Position numbers and translations under genes: made by a program. Positions 11,801-23,100 of a stretch of 64,000 bases of DNA are shown one piece after another; the first letter of the stretch is position 1, and each line of letters opens with the position of its first letter. This DNA is from Puccinellia tenuiflora (Eukaryota; Streptophyta; Magnoliopsida; Poales; Poaceae): contig QRDG01000818.1 in the NCBI GenBank assembly GCA_012064385.1, positions 372,001 to 436,000 of the forward strand. Reading direction: 5' to 3'. Under the pieces are notes generated by a model, which worked only from the letters and a program-made list of their open reading frames with translations, had not been told where the DNA came from and did not search any database.

Positions 11801-13384
11801 GGTCGAGCACACCACTCAAAGTTAGGATACACACCTCATAATTTAACCTTTTTTTACGGGTAGCTGTATGTAGGGCCCTTTATTGAAAATTTAATATTTA
11901 GTGTCTACTAAACCTTTTGAATGTGGATTGTTAACTACTCTCTCTGATTGGCTCATTAGGTTCAGAATGGCCTCGAGAATATCGGGCTAAGGCCGATAAA
12001 TTCTCCAAATCCGTCTTCTAATTCGGGGTCTTATGATCAACTTATCCAGCAATACCATCAACCGCAGACTCAGAATTCGCTTAGGCTGCAGATGTCTTCG
12101 GGCCCACAGTCATATAAGGATCAGAGTCTAAAGTCTGTTCAGGGAACACAGACTGCGCCAGACCCATATAGTTTACTTGCATTGTTGAATTTAATAAAAT
12201 CAAAAGAGCCTGGACCAACATCTCTTGCCTTAGGGCTTGATTTGACAACCCTAGGGTTGAATTTGAACTCTCAAGATAGTCTTTACAAGACGTTTGGCTC
12301 TCCATGGTCAAATGAGGCAGCTAAAGGAGAACCGGATTTTCAGATCCCTGCTTGTTACTCTGCTGAGCAACCTCCAGCACTGCAAGTAAGCTGTTTCTTA
12401 TTTGGTTTACAGTAGCCTCTTGAACTCTGACATTTAAAAAAAAATCTCCATCTGCAGCCATTCCATTTTCCAAAGTTTCACCCCATGACACTATTCTACA
12501 TCTTCTACAGGTATATTGAATATAATGAACTCTGTGTATGATTTTACTTGCCTGTGCATTATTTGACTTTGCTCTTTGTGCAGTATGCCGAAGGATGTTG
12601 CTCAGCTATATGCTGCGAGTGAACTGTAAGCACAAACCTGCACAGTTTTTGGTATCTTAGCAGAATATACTCTTTACTGGACCTTTGTTCGCTGCTGTTC
12701 ACACACCCTATACAATGGTTAACTGTTTTGATGTGTTTGCTCTTCTATTTATCTTCTGTAGTATTCACACACATATGAACTTTTGGTTGCTAGCGACCCC
12801 TCTTTCTTTCATCTTTACCCAAATTTCTTATCTACTACTGATGGAATACAGCTAAGAAGTTCCACGGAAAAATATTACTACCTCCGAACTGCGACACTTA
12901 TTTTGGATCGTAGGGAGTACCACTAGAAGTCCATTATAATGCTTATAGTCTAATCATGTCAGTCCAATCATGATTGGACCTATTTTTATATGCGGCAATA
13001 TTATTGTTCTACTCATCATTTTGTACTATAAGTTGTTTTGTCAATTATCCATAATGTTTTCTCATTCTACCTTTCCAGATACAACAAAGGGTGGTTTTAC
13101 CACAGAGAGTATCATGTGTGGCTCTTAAGAAATCCAACTGCGGGAGGACCTCTTGTGAAAAATTCACTTTATGAGCGAGGGTCCTACATTTGTTTTGATC
13201 CAAGCATTTGGGAGACAGTTCAGAAGGTTTTATCATTAAAAAACTGTCAGACTTTATAGCCTGATCACACTGCAGGGAAAGTAATCTGAGCATTTGTTGA
13301 TTGCAGGACAATTTTGTTCTCCAGTATGAATCCGTAGAGAAGAGACCTGTCGCCCCTTCGGCCAGCCAGAATGTTAGATTATAA
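8865..13384 (+). CDS. NOT2: CCR4-NOT complex subunit NOT2 (VIP2-like)
   Basis: NOT2 scaffolds the CCR4-NOT complex, which acts in mRNA deadenylation, transcription and (in plants) microRNA biogenesis. Thirteen coding exons splice in phase: 8865-8882, 9181-9268, 9361-9515, 9604-9964, 10654-10866, 10954-11055, 11516-11601, 11681-11755, 11960-12385, 12458-12510, 12584-12625, 13079-13226 and 13307-13384. The CDS is 1845 nt, giving 614 aa, close to plant NOT2 length. The N-terminal two thirds is Ser/Gly/Asn-rich and low in complexity, with LHNIHGNLNLASL, SPFDINDFPQL and QNEDFPALPG. The C-terminal NOT-box domain (about residue 400 onward) has DLTTLGLNLNS, YKTFGSPW, MPKDVAQLYAASEL, YNKGWFYH and ERGSYICFDP. 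Exon 1 codes for only six residues. No frameshift or missing block is seen. Confidence 0.96.
12878..12917. mobile_element. Stowaway-like MITE remnant in NOT2 intron 11
   Basis: A short element starts CTACCTCCGAAC and ends GTAGGGAG, with TA on both sides. The end sequences resemble the CTCCCTCCG termini of grass Stowaway MITEs, but the interior is only about 40 bp. It is either an internally deleted copy or a fragment. Confidence 0.6.
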
Positions 13385-14024
13385 GGTCAGCAGTCGGATT
13401 CTCGCCTTGTATTCCAAGTGTACTCCTATCCTGCACTGCCATAATTCAGTATTGTGTAGGTCTGGCTTTTCTGACATGCTCATTTGCACCTGCAGCTGTT
13501 GAACTTTCCTTCTGCGTTTAGATGAATTATAGGTGGCGTACATTTGTGCAAAATGATTCTGTAAGCACGTCTGAAAACTGTATTGTTTTTGCTGAGATTT
13601 ATTGATTTACTGCGCCGTGCTAATTTTTTCATTTCCTCTGAACAGGACATGTGAGCTGTTTCGAAAACGGAGCTTCTGTGTTGGCTGGTAGCTTTAGACA
13701 TGTAGCCGAGGAAAGATCGCACCTCATAATTCGTTGGCTGTAACCAGTAGAGTTGATTCACTATTTTTCTTGCTGTAAATGAATTGGATATTTAGCTGTT
13801 GTGGACTTCAGACTTGCACTGTCATGTGCTCTTTAACATAAAGTTCGTACTTCGGTTTTCGAATATGCCCCCCTCGTTTTGATATTCTGGGAAGGGGAAA
13901 ATAGACATAAAAGTAGATAGATGGTCGTGATTTTTTTGTGATAAAGTGGCTTGATTGCGACAAATGAGTTGCCGTCACATGTGAATTCACAAAGTGAACG
14001 TGTACAATCACTCGTACATCTCAT
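13385..14024 (+). other. NOT2 3' UTR and downstream flank
   Basis: No further coding exon is visible. The 3' UTR probably runs to about 13.8 kb and may contain an intron: the CTGCAG near 13496 and ATAAGGTCAG just after the stop could serve as splice sites. The remaining flank is AT-rich with no recognised feature. Confidence 0.4.
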
Positions 14025-14027
14025 TAA

Positions 14028-14110
14028 GGGCTAATTTGGTTGCACGGGAGAGATATTCCAGGGTTTAGCACCCACGAGGTGGATTTCCACGTGCATGGGG
14101 GATCCCTTTC
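14028..14110 (+). mobile_element. PIF/Harbinger (Tourist)-like terminus, left
   Basis: GGGCTAATTTGG follows the trinucleotide TAA (14025-14027). Grass Tourist/PIF-Harbinger elements have GGG...TTTGG termini and TAA/TTA target duplications. No matching inverted end occurs in the next few hundred bases. The nearest inverted partner I found ends at 19080, where CCAAATGAGCCC is followed by TAA. Confidence 0.5.
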
Positions 14111-15921
14111 ACCATTCACGTTAGTTTCTCCATGGGTTTAGCACGATATGAAGTTGCCTCGTGCATTTCAGTTTTTAATTGACAAATCAAAGTACTTGGA
14201 AACGCGAGTGCATAAATAATTAGCAAATTTCCAGTTAAATCAATAATTCCATTTTCCTCTAGAAGAAAACGGATAATTTGGATTTTCAAAAAAAAAAGGA
14301 AACATGAATATACAAATAATTAGCAAAAATAGGAAATTTCAACTCAGATGAACATATGCGGACTGTAACAAGTTATACATGCCGAGTCACACAAACAACG
14401 CAACATGACGAGTAAATTTGGTGCGCTAAGTTTTAACATGGGAAATACTAATTACAGTAAGAAGTCCAGCAAAAATAAATATTATTTGCAGTACAAAATT
14501 GCCAGACTGGTCGATGCCGAATTGTTGCTACTGAGACAACGCTGAAATAGTCAACTTCCAGCATCAAGTTCTTTGAGCATTTTCATCAGTTAGCTTATGA
14601 AAACCTGTATAGAATAACATCACCAAGAGAAATGCTCATATGAAGCGCAGAAGAAAGAAGATAGGTTATAAGATATTAGTGTTTAAGAACATATGAACAA
14701 AACATAAAGATGAACAAAATAACAAAACAGAGAAAAGTAACGGTGTGCTGTTGTGTGGTTACTTATTCAATATCATGACAAAAAATATATCCATGCATGG
14801 TTGCGGACCAACGGACCATCTATTGCCAAAGAAATAACTTGTCTGTACTTGCCGCCGTTAAAAAATATTGCATTATCCAATATACCATACTTTCTAGGGA
14901 AATAGAAAATAAGAAGATATCAAAATACATCTACAACAGTTGCCAAGGAGAAACAGATTTTTTATGATGTTTCCAAGGAAAAAAATGTGTATATATACTG
15001 CTAAAAAATGCTGCTGCAAGCTTGGTTGCCGCATGCTCATCTAAAACTCGAAGAGACCTGGTCTCTGCCTCTACCATTGTTGTGTACGCACCATGCCACC
15101 TATATGCAGCTTAGCAATTCCCTTCCCAACTCAAACTATCAAATAAATCTCCGAACAATCTTTTCTTCATGGGCAAACACAACGAATCGGACAAAATAAG
15201 CAACTACACGGCTTAGTGATAGCAACTTCTTGAAGATAACAGCAACGCTTGTTCAGAGCTACAGTCACAGAACAACTACACAGAATTGATACACCAAACC
15301 GGCGATCAACCACTAAACCAACAGAAAGCCTCATTAATATTTGGGAAGACACAATGTTTGAGAAAAACAGGTATATGCATACTTCAGGAAGACAGTTGCA
15401 AAAATTCTAGTAGCAGCAACTGAGCAATGCCACTATCCATCACGCATTGCATACACTGGTTTGCCTCCACATGGACTGCTCCCGGGCCAAGGGGACAAAC
15501 CTGGGAGTAGACGTCCTTCTCGACGATGGGGACAAGGATCAAACAAAAACCAAAACAACATAGCGCCTGCCAGTTCACCTGACGGCATGGAGAAGAACCA
15601 ATTCCATTAAACCTGATCTGATTATTGGGACATAAAAAATGTCAAAATATACTGAAACTGCAATCTGAAATGAGACAAATTGCACAAACCTCATCGATTT
15701 TGTTTCTCTCTCTCTTAACATGTCAGTTTGAGCTGAATTTGTGCAGGAATTCTTGACTCTATCTAACCATTCTTAACATGTCAGTTAGAACACAAGGCCG
15801 TATTTAGAACTACAGTAACAAGACAAGTTATGTCAAGAGCATGTACATACTCATAGAAACTTGCAAGACTAGCAGTACATCAGTCATAGATACAATGGAC
15901 CCAATCTTCTGCACATGTGAC
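14110..15921. other. AT-rich flank downstream of PIG-C
   Basis: No gene recognised. The part nearest 15.9 kb presumably holds the PIG-C 3' UTR and terminator (minus strand). A 50-bp segment ending at 15111 is repeated upstream of PIG-C (see repeat entry). Confidence 0.4.
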
Positions 15922-17441
15922 TTATTCAGTTATATCAAAGCAGAGTTTAGCTTCATCCCAGGGACCGTTGATCTCAAACTTGTATTCTTGAATCCTGATA
16001 AGCCAGTAAGGGCAAACAAGCGAGATGAAAATAACAAGCGCCAGTAGTAAAATGAAGAGCATCCGGTGCAACTGGTATGTGACACTCAGGGTCGTGATCA
16101 TCAGAGCGAAGGAGAATAGCAAATGGAGTCTACAAGAGTACTTCTTGATACAGAATGTAACCAGTGGTGCAAAAAGAAAGACCTGCAAGGAGAAGAGCAT
16201 GATTGCAAAGACGTGCAACCAAGATGGCAGACGTGAAGCCACAAGAACGGATGTTACAATCGATGCGTTTAAGGAGATGTTGCTGGTCAACTTTGGGTTG
16301 TTGAGTGCACCTGGAGGTCTTATAGTCGAACCAGAATAATCATGCAAGAAGAGATGAACCAGCAGAAGAAACACAGCAAGTGCCCAGATTGAATCTGAAC
16401 TGATGGACCTAGTAAGGGTGTGACAAATTGGTGCTAAAACATAAAGGCCACTGGTGAAGAATGATATGTTGAGGACATATTTTGAGAGTAGCTTCAGCGA
16501 GAATGGACTCGTTGTGAGCAAGAGGACTAAGGACCCAACAAGCACAAGCCCAATATCGAATTTCAAGAGAGTGATCTCATCAATGGCCAGATTCAGTGTA
16601 TGGGTCCATGTCGAAACCACAAGAGTGACAATGCAGAGATACTGGGAAATGGAGACCGAGTCGACCATCACTCTCAGGAAGTCCCTCTTGACAACATTGG
16701 CATTCATAACCATCTCCTCTAGGAACGAGTCGTCGGTGTAGTTGTCATCATAGCCTGGCTGCATTCCCCCATAGGCTACCTTTCTCCACTTTGTTCGACA
16801 TCGGATCGGGTCTCCCACGCCCTTCATACCTCGGAAGCACGGACACGGCAACATCTGCCAAACTGCCGTTCTGGTACAGCGGGATACGCGTCATTAAAAG
16901 AGAACACAGTGAGCAAACGAACATGATTAAAGTATAGACCATTCATTTTCTAAGCACACAACATGACCAGCAGTGCATGCACAATATGCTCCATCTATGT
17001 CAAGCTATACATACACCAATAAGGAACTTGCATTTAGACAACCAAATAGGAAGATATACCACTACAGACAGGGACAGACATATATGGAGAGCGCTAGTGT
17101 AGGCAGCGGTTGCAGTGCTTTTTTACTGAAAGCAGGACTAATAATCTCCCTGCACACACTATGAGTGGCTCTCACTTGAGTGAAAATAGAAACACCATAC
17201 TAAATCTACGCTTTTCATTGTACATAAGAATTGCATGAACTCATCTAGGACCTGTGAATTATTTCCTAGAACCTGTGAATGCCAAAAGCATACGTAGCTA
17301 GATCTCATCTATGCACACTTCATAGCAGTACACTTAGTTAAGTAAATGACCACATACATTTTTACTGAAAGTAGTGAGCATGGCCATCATTGTTATGTCT
17401 CTATCATCGTTCCGTATGCACCATGCCACCTATATGCAGCT
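15062..17441. repeat. Direct repeat flanking PIG-C (about 50 bp)
   Basis: The segments 15062-15111 and 17392-17441 end in the same word, GCACCATGCCACCTATATGC plus AGCT. The preceding bases (CTCTA-CAT-GTT-GTA) also match with scattered substitutions. The two copies lie in the same orientation on either side of the PIG-C coding exon, 2.3 kb apart. Confidence 0.75.
15922..16854 (-). CDS. PIGC: PIG-C / GPI2 subunit of GPI-GlcNAc transferase
   Basis: This is a subunit of the ER complex that transfers GlcNAc to phosphatidylinositol, the first step of GPI-anchor synthesis; the Arabidopsis homologue is SETH1. A single uninterrupted frame gives 310 aa (human PIG-C is about 297). The N-terminus has KWRKVAYGGMQPGYDDNYTD and FLEEMVMNANVVKRD. 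About eight hydrophobic segments follow. Family hallmarks are SISSDSIWALAVFLLLVHLF, LNASIVTSVLVASRLPS and the C-terminal YWLIRIQEYKFEINGPWDEA. The start at 16854 lies in an exon that seems to begin after an acceptor near 16877, so the 5' UTR is probably spliced. A second Met ten codons from the first (about 16827) is an alternative start. No damage is seen. The gene sits between inverted transposon-like ends at 14028 and 19080. Confidence 0.92.
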   Translation of the reverse strand: MLPCPCFRGMKGVGDPIRCRTKWRKVAYGGMQPGYDDNYTDDSFLEEMVMNANVVKRDFLRVMVDSVSISQYLCIVTLVVSTWTHTLNLAIDEITLLKFDIGLVLVGSLVLLLTTSPFSLKLLSKYVLNISFFTSGLYVLAPICHTLTRSISSDSIWALAVFLLLVHLFLHDYSGSTIRPPGALNNPKLTSNISLNASIVTSVLVASRLPSWLHVFAIMLFSLQVFLFAPLVTFCIKKYSCRLHLLFSFALMITTLSVTYQLHRMLFILLLALVIFISLVCPYWLIRIQEYKFEINGPWDEAKLCFDITE

Positions 17442-18080
17442 AGTAGTGTACAAGGACAACATCCTAACACGCAAAGGCGAGTCCACAAAGCAGGCTTAAA
17501 CAGGCTGAAGCCTGCCCTCCAAAATATCAAAAAGAAAAATTACTACTGCGAGTACTAATCTGGTCGTTCACTCAGGCCCCAGCGGCCCAGCCCACGGAAC
17601 TCTCACCATCCCCTGGCACGCACAGACACGCACCATTCTAAAAAAAACGCACAGACGCATGGCGGCACAGGCAAAGTAAATTCCCCTCGCTCGACCAAGC
17701 AGCGTCACCTCGCCGGTGACGGGCGACCGAGGAGCTACCGGCGACGGGCGACCCGCAGCTGCACGCAGCAGCCACATCCTCGAGTCGACGACCTGAAGCG
17801 CCCACGCGTGGCGCCACACACGAAGCCGTCAACTCTAGCGGCCGCCGGCGGGGGGCTCGAGGAGCGCGCCGGTCTGCCGAGCCGAGTTGCCGACGGTAGA
17901 GGGCACTCGCCAGACTCGGCGCACTACGACCTGGGAGGCTGGGCGCATCGGCAACCGTCAGCGTTCTAAAACGGACCTACAGTGCGTATTTGTTCTATCT
18001 CAAACTATTTTGCAACCTGTCTACTGTAATTACTAGTAGTTCATTGGTGATCTGTCCATGTACTGTTAATTGATTTATTC
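16880..18080. other. PIG-C upstream region
   Basis: It should hold the PIG-C promoter and spliced leader. A GC-rich stretch at 17560-17960 is the best candidate for the transcription start and CpG-rich promoter. No TATA box or coding exon could be assigned with confidence. Confidence 0.35.
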
Positions 18081-18082
18081 AA

Positions 18083-18331
18083 ATGCAATTTGTTTCCAAG
18101 AGAAAGAATATGAGTATTCACACTTTTTATGCAAGTAGCTCAGACACTCCTTGTGTTGAACGTGAGCATGTCACAACTAATGTTAACCAAGATACAATAC
18201 CTTTAACTGTTGTCAGCACAATCGCTAATCCAACTAATGAGAGGACTGATCTCCCATTTGATGAGAGCAATGATACCACATCTGATGAGAGTACTAAGGC
18301 AGCTTATACAAGAATTTCATCTAACAAGTGA
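18083..18331 (+). pseudogene. Short frame, possible transposase N-terminus remnant
   Basis: An 82-codon frame starts MQFVSKRKN and is rich in Ser, Thr, Asp and Glu. The start vaguely recalls the N-terminus of plant hAT-type (TTF/DUF4371) transposase-like proteins, where a basic KRK patch precedes an acidic linker. There is no zinc-finger or catalytic block nearby, so it is at most a fragment and could be chance. Confidence 0.2.
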
Positions 18332-18989
18332 TGTGAGAAGATTTTGTCTTTTTGTTGTTGCTTCTCTAGTACTGGATGTATTAGTGTATGAACTGTGTGC
18401 TTTTGACCTGAAACTTTGTGATATATTTCTCTTAAATAATTTCACATCTTAGATAATGACTATTTTTCTTTAAAAACAGCGTTTAATTTACTCATTGTTA
18501 ACTTTGAGCCCACCCTCCAATTCATTGCTGGACTCGCCGTTGCTAACACGGCCTACTCCAAGGAGAACAACTAACTGGACACACACACACACACTCAATC
18601 CACACAAACATGAGTGACGCTGACCAATATTCTTGCACAATGGCATGAACTGAGAAGAAAAAAAGAGGACGAAAAAGGAGTTTCTCACACGTGATGTGAA
18701 TGGCTAGCAGAGCTAGTTGAAAGCGGGATGTGAATCTGGTCGGCGTCGGCAGCTGCTCAAATCATTGCTAGGTCGAATAAGGCCTAATCTGAGAAGAAGA
18801 AAACAGTGGGGAGAAGGAGGATGCTAACCTTTGTCCAAGGATGAGAAGAACGATCGTGACCGCTCGGCCGTCGCCGTCGCCGGAGAATATCTTGGAAGAG
18901 AAGAACGGCCGCCGGAGAGGGGGTAGGCGTGAGACGGCCGGAGGAGGAGGCCTCTCCCCACGCCGGTATCCCTCTCCCCACGCGGGCCT

Positions 18990-19080
18990 CCAAACGTGCA
19001 GATGGATTTCCCCGGGCTCGATTGTCAAGCCGGGGAAAGGGCCGGGATCCCCTCGTTTTCTCTGCGCACCAAATGAGCCC
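18990..19080 (-). mobile_element. PIF/Harbinger (Tourist)-like terminus, right
   Basis: Read on the minus strand it begins GGGCTCATTTGGTGCGC, next to TAA (19081-19083) on the plus strand. It resembles the left end at 14028 (GGGCTAATTTGGTTGC). Both ends contain a GGATTTCC/GGAAATCC...TGCACG-type subterminal stretch. It could be one end of a 5.05-kb element or an independent truncated MITE. Confidence 0.5.
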
Positions 19081-19135
19081 TAAAGTTGTATCTGTGCGAT
19101 TTGCGTGGCTAGTTCCGCGCCACTGCACTCCCTCT

Positions 19136-19172
19136 CGCGATTTGCGATGTGCGATGTGCGATTTGCGATTTG
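19136..19172. repeat. 7-bp tandem repeat (GCGATTT/GCGATGT)
   Basis: Five successive 7-bp units alternate GCGATTT and GCGATGT. It is a simple minisatellite. A (CTG)-type run follows at about 19204-19221. Confidence 0.8.
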
Positions 19173-19174
19173 CC

Positions 19175-20155
19175 GGCTACTCATAAACCGCTGCCTTCAC
19201 TCGCTGCTGCTGCTGCTGCTGGAGTTGCCAGTGACACATGAAGAAGAAGACCAGAAGTAACGCTGATGGATGCTCTACTTCTACCTGGATTCAGTCGAGC
19301 GGGTACCGACGATATGCTTCTGTTATGCAAAAGAATTTTAGGAGGGAGAATAACCGAATAAATGAAAGCCAGAGAACATATATAATTTCTATGTTTTGTT
19401 GCAGGCTTGTCCGTTTCTAATGGAATTTCACTTACACTCTTCTGAGCTTAGATATTTAAAATGATACTACGGGTGACAGAGCTTTATTTAGAATAAATAA
19501 TAGTTTATTCGAAACTTTATTATTTTAGAAAAAATTGTAGCGCACCAAAATATCCAAAAAAAAATCTGCACATAGTACTATAGTAGTAGTAAGCTGTTGG
19601 TGCTGCAAGATATATACCATGTTATTTGAGAGAAATTTGCATGCACGAATCTTGACGCAAGAACGGAGGGCTAGAGGGGTGTACTGCCTGGTGATTCAAC
19701 TGAAACAAAATCCCGTGCGTAGTATGCTAATGTTTTGTTTGCACCATGATCTCTGATTTTCACATACAAAGCACGTGCAACTTACCACTAGTACATACAT
19801 ACAGATATTAGATGGGAATGCGGGCACAGATTATGCATACACATTTGGTAGTACAAATTTGACATTATATGGGAAACTGGAGGGGAGTGAACGGAAGAGC
19901 AGCAACAGGCTTCGAGCAAAGATAGAACATAGCACATTTCCCATTCTTTTGTCAACATACTACGATTCCAAAATAAGTGTTTCAGCTGCTCAGCTCAACG
20001 ACCAACCCATCACCAAAACAACAACGTTACACCCAAGCCATCAACCCCTACAAAAGCTGACTATTTGGCTGAGTATCCTCCAACGCACATAAGCTCTACA
20101 ACTGATGCAGGGCTAAACCAAAAAAGACACTACTGACATGAGCCGAAAGATACGC
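19175..20155. other. Intergenic, downstream of the BRCT/PHD gene
   Basis: No coding features recognised. The right part probably contains the 3' UTR of the minus-strand gene that stops at 20156. Confidence 0.4.
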
Positions 20156-23100
20156 CTAACGCGCTGTCTTCACGTAAATATCCGGGTTCGAGTGATAACT
20201 CCGTTCTAGCATCCGCGCATCATAAGCCGTGATAGCATCGAACAGCCAAAGGTGTCTGATCACCTGCGCTCCCAAGGCCGCGTACCTCATTGCCTCCTCT
20301 ATCTCCTTGTCAACAAATAAAGTCGAAGCGTAATCTCTTGGAGGGCCATCCTCGTAGATGAAGTATACCTTCACGGGATTTCTGTCCAGATTCTCCTGTA
20401 ACGATGGCAGCAGGTTCGCTCCCTCCAGTACCTGCCCTCCGGCGCATGGTATGAGATTTTTTATATTTTCTCTGACTTCTGGGTTCATGTAGGTGCTGAG
20501 GCAGAAACACAGTCCCGAGAACAGTTTTGGTGCCTGCAAGTATCATTTTCTCATCACACAGATGTAGAAATGCATTCATAATATTACATTTATTAGATGA
20601 TTCAAGTGCATTCATAATTTTCACTTTTTAAGATGCTTGAAGTGGGTGCGTCAAATAAACACATTATGGTTTATCGCATTCCAAAACACAGCATTTCCGA
20701 TGATACTTCAAAAAGAGAATTTGCAAACTGTCTTGTTGGATATGGATGCAACCAAAATATGTAAATCTATTTAGCACCTGACAAATAAAAGAAAGTTGTT
20801 GGAATAAACTGAACATAAACACCTAACTTCCGAGATGCGCTTTAAGCCTTTGACATTAAACAGCCTCTGTATGAACACTTCAATACATATTGACGAAAAA
20901 ATGGTAAACCTGAACTTATGCATATGGTAAAATGCAATATGTTTTCACTAAAAATATGTATCTCTATATTGAAGTCGTATAGAATATTATTGCCAGAAAT
21001 AGACATTTATACATACCCCTTCAGCTGCTCCAGCTCTTCCTTTTGTCGGTCCATCAATTGATGTGCGCAAACCATTGTAGAATTTTACCTCGTAAGAAAT
21101 TTCTGGACCTGGAATCGGCTCTATCAAGCAACTTTTTGGACCTGAAATTGGCTCCGCCAAGCAATCCACAATCCCTAAGACATGATGCAAACTATTTCAA
21201 TACATGGATAAATAATACTCTTCGGAGCTAGGATAAGTGTGAGATCAGCAGCTTGTTACGTCAAGCAGTATGTAACATGGATTTGGTGACAGTAAAGTAA
21301 TTTATCAATAATACAAACAAGGGAGATGTAAGATGGCTTAACACTAACATTCAGCTCTGACAACCCATTTCCCAGAGAGTATTGCCATCAGGACCTCAAA
21401 TGATCCGCCACATGCGTTACCAGCATTTCTGCCCACAATAACATGAGTCACATTTTTGTCCCATTCCTCAGCCAAGGTTGACCTGGTCAAGGAAGCAAAT
21501 TCCTTGAGGGAAACCTGCTTGAAAAACATAGACAATAAGTTCACAACTTGGTATGGAACAGAAAATAGTTCGAAAATTAGCAAATCATAAAATTCTCCAA
21601 AAAGATGGTATTGTTTGCTAGTGTAGTCTATGCTACCTTCTCTGATGCAGTTAAAACTGAACCGAGCAGAACCCATTGATTCACTGGGGTTCTAGACTGG
21701 TTCGATTGTTTTTCTTCTCTACAGTAATCGGCAGAAATTTCTTTTTTGTCCGAGCATTGACTGTAATGATGAAATATAATGCAAATTATAGAAGAATATT
21801 AATGAACGGTAATATGCAGAAGTCCTTACTTATCAAACATTAACTGTAATGACGAAATACAATGCAAATTATAGAAGAATATCAATGAATAATGATTGAA
21901 TATCTGATCAGTAACCTCTGCACCGTTTCCCAAGAAAAGTAAAAAAAGACAGCATACCCCCGATGCAAGGAAAAAGAGTTGGAAGTGTTCGGCTGATCTA
22001 CTTGTTGATCTTCCCTTCTATGAATGACAGACATTCTTTGTGTATCCAAATATTGGCTGGAACAGAAAAATACAACAAATCAATTGCAAATGAAACATTC
22101 ATGATTAATCAAACGAAGTGAAGAGTGGTAACATACGCAAGCAAAGAATCCGGTGTAACGAATGGATTTATTTGTTTATCTTCCCTATTGGAATCGATAA
22201 AATAGTGTTATTTAGCTTGACATTGACTGGAATGACTAAATACACACTGAATTATAAAATGAAGGATTAATCAAGTATGATGATAATTGAAGAAAAATCA
22301 CATACTTCTGAAGGATGGGGGGAGGAGTGTCACTTTCCATTATTGGTGAGCTCGTCTCATCACATGGTAATGGATCGGATGCATGCTTGGGGCACCAAAC
22401 ATGGAAATTTTTCTTCAACATCAAAACATGACATGTCAGAACATCGGTGTTTATAAATGAAATAGTGGCAAGGTATACTCAAAAGCTTACAACATCCCAG
22501 ACGCATTCTGGTATCATCACTGCACATGGAACATGGTATGTTTTGGGACAGTGTTCGTGATAACAACCAAGGGCTGCTCCCGGGAGCCTGCATCTACTGC
22601 AGTTCAATCCTCTAGCACGACTGATTTCCTTCTCCACATTAACAAATTTATCGCCATTGAAAAACACTTTTGGGGCCCTTCACAAATATTAGTAGGGGAG
22701 AAAATATGATATCAACAAAAAGCCTACTCTGAGTTTAATATCACGCTAAGAATGAAAAGAATTCATGAACACCGTGTGATGTTCTGAATAAATAAAGACA
22801 TGAAGAGTTAAGCATTGTGCATAAATAAACTTACCATTCAATGCATTTTTTATGGACATAGATGGCATTGGAACAGTTGCCCTCATCGCTGGACAAAATC
22901 CTTCCCTCTTGATACCGTACCATCGGACCATGATACTGACATGGAAGAAGTGAATAATTTTTTAGGGCCAGTAAGAAATAAGAAGACTTCAAAAGATCTT
23001 TTTTTTACTTGATATATGCAAATGATATGCAGCATATTACCTTCTCAACGGTTCTAAATGAATGGCAGAAAACACATTCATCTTCAAACAAGTTGATTGG

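Noticed and set aside
15008..15199. Short frame starting MLLQAWLPHAH
   Set aside because: It overlaps the duplicated flank of PIG-C, has no homologue I recognise and no supporting splice sites.
16025..16741. Plus-strand frames opposite PIG-C (104 and 95 codons)
   Set aside because: Shadow frames of the well-supported minus-strand PIG-C protein.
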